Origin: Nothophaeocryptopus gaeumannii
Taxonomy: Eukaryota > Ascomycota > Dothideomycetes > Mycosphaerellales > Mycosphaerellaceae
NCBI GenBank assembly: GCA_031771865.1
Contig: JASISA010000027.1
Span: 1,736,001-1,800,000, forward strand
Direction of reading: 5' to 3'
DNA: 64,000 nt
The notes under the pieces were generated by a model. The model was not told the origin of the DNA. It did no database searches and saw nothing but the letters and a program-made list of their open reading frames with translations. The position numbers and the translations under genes are program-made. Below are positions 56,825 through 64,000 of this stretch, in pieces. Position 1 is the first letter of the stretch; every line of letters begins with the position of its first letter.

Positions 56825-58376
56825 ATGCAGTCGAAGGCGGCACTGTTCGGGCTTCTTGTATCTCTGATTCAATTTTCGCGCTGTGCTCCTGCTCCTGCTG
56901 CTGTTCCAAGCCCCGTCCCAACTGCGGCGCCGATACCCGACGCTACACTCGAGAGTCGCGATATTATCAGCGATGCACTGAACGACATCAGCCAGATTTT
57001 GGCTGGCTCAACCAACCCGACAGGCAACGTATTTGCCAGACTCGAGAGCGACTTCCAGCTCATAACAGCAACCGGGGCTCCCGCCGGCATCTCTCAGGCC
57101 TCCGCGACATTGTCCAACATCTTCCACGCGACCCCAACTCCACAAGGTTATATTGAAGCTGCTGCAGAGCTTGCTGCGGCAGGCTTGTGCGCCAACAATG
57201 CCGCCGATCTCTTGGGCTTCGTTCAGGGTGTCACCAGTGGACCGAACTCCATGAACAACGTCAACCCCAGGAACCCTTCCCCTCCGGTATATCCCAAGGC
57301 TGGATCCTCGGACGCTCCTTACGACGTGTCTGAGGCTCAATTGCGTGGAGCTATCTACATCCCACCCACGTTCAAGTACGGTGCTAAGGGAGCGCCAAAT
57401 CCAATCATCCTTGTCCCAGGAACAGGTAACACTGGGTAAGGATCTACTATACGAAAGTCGCTTGACTCCTTGGACACATACTGACTTTCTGTTCTTCGAT
57501 TTGTAGATATACCACCTTCGTTGGCAACTACATTCCTCTGCTGCAGGGTTCCAGCATTGCCGATCCCGTGTGGCTGAACATCCCTGGTTACTTGCTTGGC
57601 GATGCTCAGACCAGCGCCGAATACGTCGCGTACGCCGTCAACTACATCTATGGAATCAGCGACCGACGCAAACTATCGGTCGCTGTCTGGTCGCAAGGAA
57701 GTTTGGATGCTCAATGGGCGTTGAAGTACTGGCCATCGACCAGATCCAAGGTCACCGATCTCATCGCCTTCTCCCCTGACTATCACGGCACGATCATCGC
57801 CAACATCGCCGACGCGCCCAATATTCCTCTCCCACCAAGCCTCCACCAACAGGAGTACGAGTCGACATTTGTCCGCACTCTTCAGAAGAATGGTGGTGAC
57901 TCCGCTTACGTCCCTACCACCAACGTGTACTCGAGCTTCTTCGATGAGATCGTCGAGCCACAAGCTGGCGCCGCTGCCTCTGGAGCGCTCTTGGACGCAA
58001 GAGGGGTCGGTGTCACCAATAATGAAGTCCAGCAGATCTGCCCGCTTCAACCGGCTGGCTCGTTCTACACTCACGAAGGTGTTCTCTACAATCCCATTGG
58101 CTTCGCTCTGCTCAAGGACGCCCTCGCCAACCCAGGACCCGGCCGTGTATCGCGACTCAACCTAGCTTCGATCTGCGGTAACTACTTGACTCCAGGCCTG
58201 GACTTGGCGGATTTCTTGTTGACGGAGAACACCCTCCTGGTTGCGGGTCTTTCGATTGTGGCTTACAACCCCAAGGTGACGTCTGAGCCGCCCATGAAAC
58301 GTGAGTTTCATTCGCTTGACGTATTCTATCAGAGAACATGACTGACGAAGATTTAGCTTACGCCCAAGTTTATTAA
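56825..58376 (+). CDS. Secreted lipase, Candida antarctica lipase B-like
   Basis: Three exons: 56825-57435, 57507-58300 and 58357-58376; 474 residues. A signal peptide (MQSKAALFGLLVSLIQFSRC) is followed by a Pro/Ala-rich N-terminal extension of about 130 residues absent from yeast CalB. The hydrolase core has the VPGTGNTG oxyanion segment, the nucleophile Ser in VWSQGSLDAQW, the acid in SSFFDEIVEPQ and the His in YTHEGVLYNP, in CalB order. The third exon encodes only six residues. Likely an extracellular esterase/lipase; substrate unknown. Confidence 0.93.
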
Positions 58377-58799
58377 TTTCGGGTTTGAGAAATGTACACT
58401 TTGTAATGGATAACGAATGTAATGTCTTGTCTGATCGGTTGTTAGATCTTGATACAGCTAGATGCTGAAATTGGATTCATGAACGAATGCGGCCTGATTG
58501 TCTCTTCGATGACTTGTTAGCGGTAGGCTTGCAGTTGCTTCATGCCACATCCTTGCCAGCCCCCTAAGCGACCCTCTACACAAACCTTTCTTCTCTGTAC
58601 AAGGAGAATCCATGAACGTGCAGTGTGGCGCGATCCGCTTCGCTTCTGCAGTCCCAACCGATGAGTACGCACATTTCGACGCGTCACATTTCTACACGAG
58701 AGGTATGTTCTCTGATCCAATCGACAAATTCTGGACACTCGAGGACTGGACGTAAACAATCTTAATTGAGCTGGACTATCGACCTTCCAGCAATATCAC
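58377..58799. other. Intergenic, convergent 3' ends
   Basis: 423 bases between the lipase and arylsulfotransferase-family genes. Nothing recognised. Confidence 0.6.
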
Positions 58800-60774
58800 T
58801 CAATCGACATCGCGCAAATGAATTTCCGGACCGTGTTTCAATGGGCTTCTCCAAGCGGGTTGTGACCAGCGCTCTCCCGCTTCCTCTTGATCCGCCACAG
58901 ATTGATATCGATGGGACCCATGGCCACCACGAAGATATCCTCGTGATCTCAACTGTCGGAATAGAGCAAGACCCGCCGCAGAGCAGATGACGCCTAATAC
59001 GAAGATCGCCAACATGTAGCCTGCACTCTGCCCGCTGCTCGTCGTGTAAGTACCCGCTTTCCAAGCATCATGCTCCCCCTCCATCTCCTGAATCCAATAT
59101 ATCTCATCCGCCACCGCCGCACTCTGCCCTTCCAACCCAGCCTCCAGCGTCTTCACAACTTCCGACGTCGCCAAAACAGTTCCATTCTTATCAACTGCCT
59201 CAACAACCACATAACTTGCAAACCCCTCCCACGCAATCGCCGTCTCAAAACCGACCTTCTTCTTCTCCCCAATCATCGTCTTCCATCCACCGGTCGGTGC
59301 CGTCTTATACAACCTCCACTTTTCAATCTCCGTCGCCCCGTTTTGGGACATATGAACGAACGTCTTAGTCGAGTTCTTCCCTCCTGCTCTCGACTGACTG
59401 GGATACGCGGCGGAATGCACGCTTGGTAATGCAGTAGGATATCCCACCCAAGGAAATTTATAATTCCGATAATTGCCCAGCCATTTCGCCTGAAATCTCG
59501 CTTCCATGACGAGCGTCCCATCGGGGAGATGTTCGCTCTGTAAACCCTGTTCAGACCAACCAATGAAGATATTATCGTTGGGGAGGACTTGGTAGTTTCC
59601 TCTTCGGAAGGCATAGGAGCCGTGGCCGTCGGGGTGGTTTATTGCGGAGATGATCTGGGCGCGCTTCGGGGAGGAAGCGGTGTCTAGTGCGATGACGAGA
59701 CCGCGGGAGAAGTCGTGGGATGGGTGTTGTTTATCGAGACCTTTGGCGTTGTCTAGGATGGATATGATTTCATGCGTTCCATTGAAGCCTAGGAAGCGGA
59801 CGTCATGTTGACGGGAGAAGCGGAGAGGGGGATTGCTGCCCATGTCGAAATCGTTTTTGGGACCGTTGAGGCCGTGGAGACGCCACATAATGTGGCCATC
59901 GATTTTGGAGACTTTGTAGATTGTGTCGGTGTGGCGGGCTGATACGTAGATGTCGCCGTTGTGGTCGACGGCGAGGGCGTTGAGGTGGATGAAGTCCCAG
60001 CCCCAGGAGTTGGGACAGTGGGCTCCGTAGCCGCCGTCGAGGTAGCTGCTCTCGTCTAGGCTGATGTGACCGTTTGATGTCCAGTTGAAGACGGATTTCC
60101 ATGTTTGAGTGTTCAAGATCTTGAAGCCTTCGAATAAGACCTTGCATTTCTTCTCGTCGTAATCGATCGCCTGTATCTGTTCCAGTGTCGCATCGGCTTT
60201 GTATTCATTCAATACCAACGCTCTGGTACCGTTCTCGATCAAGTGGAACTCATGGACGTTAAAGTCCACTCCGAGTGACCCAAGATCCACAATCTCTGTG
60301 ACATTGTAGGTACTGTCCAAAATATACGCATCGCCTTTTCGATTGTCCAGCCAAGTCATTCTTTCTTCACCACGCACGTTCGTCAACCTGAAGTCCATAG
60401 CATTCCAGTCCTCCGTCAACCCTACACCACTCCATACCAATTCGCCACTCCCGTCGTAAATGTGTGGTCCAACCCAGCCGCTTCCGGGAGTTTTCTGATC
60501 GATGAACTCGAAAGGTGCGACGAACCAGTATCCTGGAGTTACTGATGCTTCATCTGTTATGTTGATTCTCCATCTGGGCGCTCGAAGGTCTGGTCGCTGT
60601 ACGAGGTCAGCACACTCATGCGTCTACGGTGTTCTTTGCCCTCTTTACCGATACGAAGTTGAAAAGAGTCTCGTCTCCATCGTGTGAGTCCGCGCTGGCA
60701 TAATATGGTGATAGCAGCAGGACTGGCAGGACAAGAAACCTCTTCAGCCAGAAAGAAGAAGAAAGGAAAGCCAT
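58800..60774 (-). CDS. Arylsulfotransferase (ASST)-family membrane protein
   Basis: Two exons, 60774-60649 and 60596-58800 (52-base intron); 640 residues. A signal peptide or anchor (FLVLPVLLLSPYYASA) is encoded by the first exon. The luminal part is a beta-propeller-like ASST domain: WGWDFIHLNALAVDHNGDIY, ARHTDTIYKVSKIDGHIMW, RFSRQHDVRFL and GNYQVLPNDNIFIGWSEQG. A C-terminal membrane helix (GYMLAIFVLGVICSAAGLAL) precedes a basic cytosolic tail. Bacterial ASST moves sulfate between phenols using histidine; function of the fungal family (PF14269) is not established. Several N-x-S/T sites suit an extracellular or luminal domain. Confidence 0.9.
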
Positions 60775-62009
60775 AGTAGTGGATGAAGCTGCGAACAAGA
60801 GAATCAAGCGAGAGGCACGAAAAATGAGTGTCAGTGCAATCTATCTTGGTACGACTGGATGAAAGGAATGAGTGTATGAGTATGGCGTTGGGCCAGCAAG
60901 CAGAGGTCAAGGACTCATCAGGTCAGTGATCAAAGAAGGGAAGGAAATGAATGTCGCAGCCGTTCCAAAAGGAACCACCTACTTCCAGACATCGGACAGC
61001 AAAGTATATAGCTACCGCCGGCACGCCCAAGGCCAAGGCGGACTTGGCTTCCATCTTGTATTACTCCTGTATTGCAGCGTCCGGAAAGGATGTACGACCA
61101 TGCTCGAGAGGATGTAGAGGAGTACTGTTGGCTGTCCGCTAAGGCGATGGCTCGGATGACTACGATCCTGTTCAGACAATATTCAGGAGTAGCGCCGTCG
61201 CGTGGCTCCCACGATGTAGCCGCGCCAGAGAACTCTTTCCGAGTGCGATGTAAGCGCCGTGTCCTGACAAGCCAAGCCAAGCGAGTCGATAAGGAATACG
61301 GAATAGTACGCCAGAAGGCATCGAGGGCTTGTTTAATGTTTTCGCACAGGTCGCTCGTGTATGGAGGCGAGGTTGAGATGGAAGCTGTTTTCGGAGCGCT
61401 GTCGTGCAACTCGTCGGCGCAGGCATGTTGGCATGCTTCGTTTTTCCTTACCCCTGGTCAGGAATGTGGAAATAGTACTTGGCGGTGGAGCTTGGCAAGA
61501 GGCTGGGCGAACTTTGTTTTCGCGTCGGGCTTTCACAAACACCACGCGAATCATCACGACGACGGCATGGTCATGCCATCGAATATGGCCTCGTGCTTCG
61601 TTCAGCAAACAAGCATTCTCGCATGATACCGTAGATGAAACCAGGCTTCCGCCACGATAAGGACGAAGGCAGGAAACGAGAAGCTGATTTCGAAGGATCG
61701 GGACGCGAAAGGAGCACTCGCATTCTCAACGCCAGCGAATGCGCCGTATCGGAAGTCTTGTGCCGGGGCATGATAAGCAGCATCATTTGCGAACTCTGTG
61801 AAAGCACGCCGCCTGGCACACAGGTAAAGAGCAAATTGTCTTTGGATTCATGAGCTGCGATACTATGCACACAATCCGTTTGCATATTTTCCCATTCATT
61901 GGCCTGCCTCACCGATAGACTGTCTTTGCCGATGATAATGGAGTGGCTTCAAATCATCCCGTACAACGCCGCCATGCATTTTCATTCATGAGCATCATAT
62001 TTCCCCCAC
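60775..62009. other. Gene-free stretch between ASST and P450 genes
   Basis: About 1.2 kb; the part near 60775 is the ASST gene promoter. A 184-codon plus-strand open frame (61072-61626) has no domain and unconvincing composition, so I do not call it. Confidence 0.5.
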
Positions 62010-63700
62010 CTAAGCCTTCGCCGGAGTCAAGCGACACATCAAAGGCTTCTTCTCCCAGAGAGTGTACACCCTCTGAGTAGCCCACTGGTCCGACTCCTCG
62101 CACAGTTGCAAATCAAAGTTAAGCAAGACCGTCGCGAAGATCAACCTCATTTCGTGCCAAGCCAAGTTCTTTCCGAGACAGTTTCTCGGACCGATTGAGA
62201 ATGGCTCAAGGGCGTCAAGGTGGTCGTTCTTGAACTCCGGATCACCCAGCCATCGCTCAGGGCGGAAAGAATATGGGTCCTTGAAGCTGTCTTTGTTTCT
62301 GTAGGTTGAGAGTTGGTGGACGCCAACGCTAGTGCCTTCTGGGACGAACTGTTCGCAGATGATGGAGCCGCCTTTGGGAGTCCTGCGTGGTAGCACGGTC
62401 GGAACTGGTGGGTACATGCGAAGACCCTCTTGCAAGACCGCGTGGAGGTACTTAAGTCGCTGAAGAGATTCGAGATCCACGTCCTCAAAAGACTTGAAGT
62501 TATCACGGATTTCTTTCGTGATCAGGTCAAGATACTTCCTGTTCTTGAGAAGGTGGTAGGTCAAGCCGCTCAAAGCGGTCGCGGTAGTCTCCGTGCCTGC
62601 TACCATAAACAACGATGCGTTGGATTGATGCTCTCCGAGAGTGAGACCGCCGGGGCCTTGAGACTTCTCCAAGATTCTCGTCCAGAGGTCAGTACGCTCG
62701 GGCGTTTTAGCAAGTCTGCGGTTCACTCTCCTGTGAAATCCCAAGTGGTTAGTCTATGCATTCCGCACGATATCTCATACGACACTTACTCTGCGGTGTA
62801 GTTCCAGTGCTGAGCTTGGATGGTAAGGACCTTGGGGTTGTTCTGCATGTATCTCTTCACGAACCACTCGGAGAGCTTGCTGATCATCTTCATGGCCCGA
62901 ATGCGCGAACCCATCCTGATAGGCGAACGATCAGAGAGTGGCCTTCAAATCTGCCTGAGGTCTTACTTACTTGATGCTTCCGAAGATCGTCTTGACCCAA
63001 GGAGAGTACTCTCCGTCCTCGAGCATGTTGAGACCCTCGTTGAAAGACAGATCACCCATGATGTCTAGCTAGTCAGTATGGCTACAAATGCGGCAGCTAT
63101 GTGAGACTTACCAAAGGTCGTGCAGTTGTAATATTTCAGCATGTCCACTTGCTCCCCAGCAGCCGACTTCTCACCCAGCTTGTCCTTCATCTTCTCCACC
63201 CAGTATTTCAACATCGGCTCCAGGTCACGCAGAGTCTTGTCGGCAAAGGAGTGCGAGATCATCTTCCGCTGACGAGTGTGGTTCGCATCGTCGGCCGTGA
63301 TTAGGTTGTCGACTTTGTTGAACGGCTTGCCGTAGAAGAAAGGGTCCTTATAGGGAGCTGCCTGTCCATGCTTCTTGAATCCATAGATATCTTTCCAGGC
63401 TTTCCCACCTTCCGCGTATGAAAGTTGCGTGGGTCCGATGCGGACCACTGGACCGTACTTGTCGTGCAGTGCAGGCATCACGGTGTTTTCGGTGCCTCGA
63501 AAGATGGTCATCATATGTGGCCATTTGCTGAGCGCCCACAGCGGAGGCCCGGGAAACTTGCTGAGCGGGCTGAAGTAAACACTGTAGATTGCCCATACCA
63601 CATTGTAGGACAGATACGCCGCGGCGAAGTAGAGGGACAGTTTGAGTGCATCTTGTGGATAGAGCCTGCCAACGGCGGGCACATCGAATGAGACCGACAT
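62010..63700 (-). CDS. Cytochrome P450 monooxygenase
   Basis: Four exons: 63700-63112, 63064-62971, 62915-62790 and 62730-62010, with introns of 47, 55 and 59 bases; 509 residues. An N-terminal membrane helix (LKLSLYFAAAYLSYNVVWAI) is followed by FPGPPLWALSKWP. Core motifs: I-helix FMVAGTETTATA, ExxR in LQEGLRMYPP, the PERF-like FRPERW and the haem loop FSIGPRNCLGK with its axial Cys. It resembles the fungal CYP65-like group that includes trichothecene C-15 hydroxylases; this is an impression, not an assignment. ER membrane; needs a P450 reductase. Neighbouring epoxide hydrolase and ASST genes could act on related compounds, but there is no backbone enzyme in the window. Confidence 0.93.
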
Positions 63701-64000
63701 GTTGTTGTTATTGCGGTGTGCAGTTGCAAGGAGTCATGTACGGCGGGGAGGGGCAACAAATAGGCGGCAGAATGTGGTATATATCTTCCTTCGTGATCAG
63801 ACCGAAAGGACGGACAGGGGAGTAGATTGGACCTGCCTTCGCTACAGCTCACGCGGAGCGGCGATTGTTGTTGTGGAGACGTACACGCCGACCTCGAATA
63901 GGGTGGCATAAATGCTATTCGGATGCATACCTTCCTCTCCCAAACAGCAGCAATGGCAGGGTGCGTGTCTGCCAGAGTTTCACCCGGCAGACACGTTCCG
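63701..64000. promoter_or_regulatory. P450 upstream region
   Basis: 300 bases to the window end, the likely P450 promoter and 5' UTR. No specific site recognised. Confidence 0.5.

Noticed and set aside
61072..61626. 184-codon plus-strand open frame in the gene-free stretch
   Set aside because: No recognisable domain, no splice context and irregular composition.

Overview
The window reads as nuclear DNA of a filamentous ascomycete, most likely a Dothideomycete; that placement is inference from gene content and style. The signs are compact intron-containing genes, introns mostly of 44-80 bases with GTANGT-type donors and CTAAC/CTGAC-like branch sites, a Zn2Cys6 regulator, an Argonaute, and families common in Pezizomycotina. 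There is no plasmid, phage, CRISPR or bacterial operon structure, and I found no convincing tRNA or rRNA gene. Exon joins below were worked out by hand from reading frame and splice signals.

Layout. 1-11.8 kb is accessory in character: a 5'-truncated DUF1479 oxygenase-like gene, a DHA1-type MFS transporter with a long charged tail, a bacterial-luciferase-like FMN monooxygenase, an unknown gene, a small three-exon gene and a Zn2Cys6 factor. 12.6-25.7 kb is mostly housekeeping (TIM54, SNU13, V-ATPase proteolipid, glutathione-dependent formaldehyde dehydrogenase, NOP16), and it encloses the most unusual gene here: an Argonaute that carries CCHC zinc knuckles at its N-terminus and an RGG tract inserted just before its PIWI active site. 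25.8-37.4 kb holds a decayed F-box/LRR gene, a ZIP zinc transporter, an Old Yellow Enzyme homologue, a Cys-rich F-box-like gene, a small conserved-looking gene, a Myb/SANT protein and a p24 cargo receptor. 38-47.8 kb holds a Ser/Thr-rich But2-domain wall protein, GID4, Mago nashi (seven exons, one GC-AG intron) and beta-COP. 48.4-64 kb holds an RBR ubiquitin-ligase reading frame broken by two stop codons, an Mdm1-like sorting nexin, a microsomal-type epoxide hydrolase, a CalB-like secreted lipase, an arylsulfotransferase-family membrane protein and a cytochrome P450.

How the genes relate. Nothing behaves as an operon. Several pairs share short divergent promoters (SNU13/VMA3, mago/SEC26, small gene/NOP16). 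The first 12 kb could be a small catabolic cluster (transporter, two oxygenase-type enzymes and a regulator); this is inference from adjacency only. The strongest candidate for something undescribed is the Argonaute's domain architecture.
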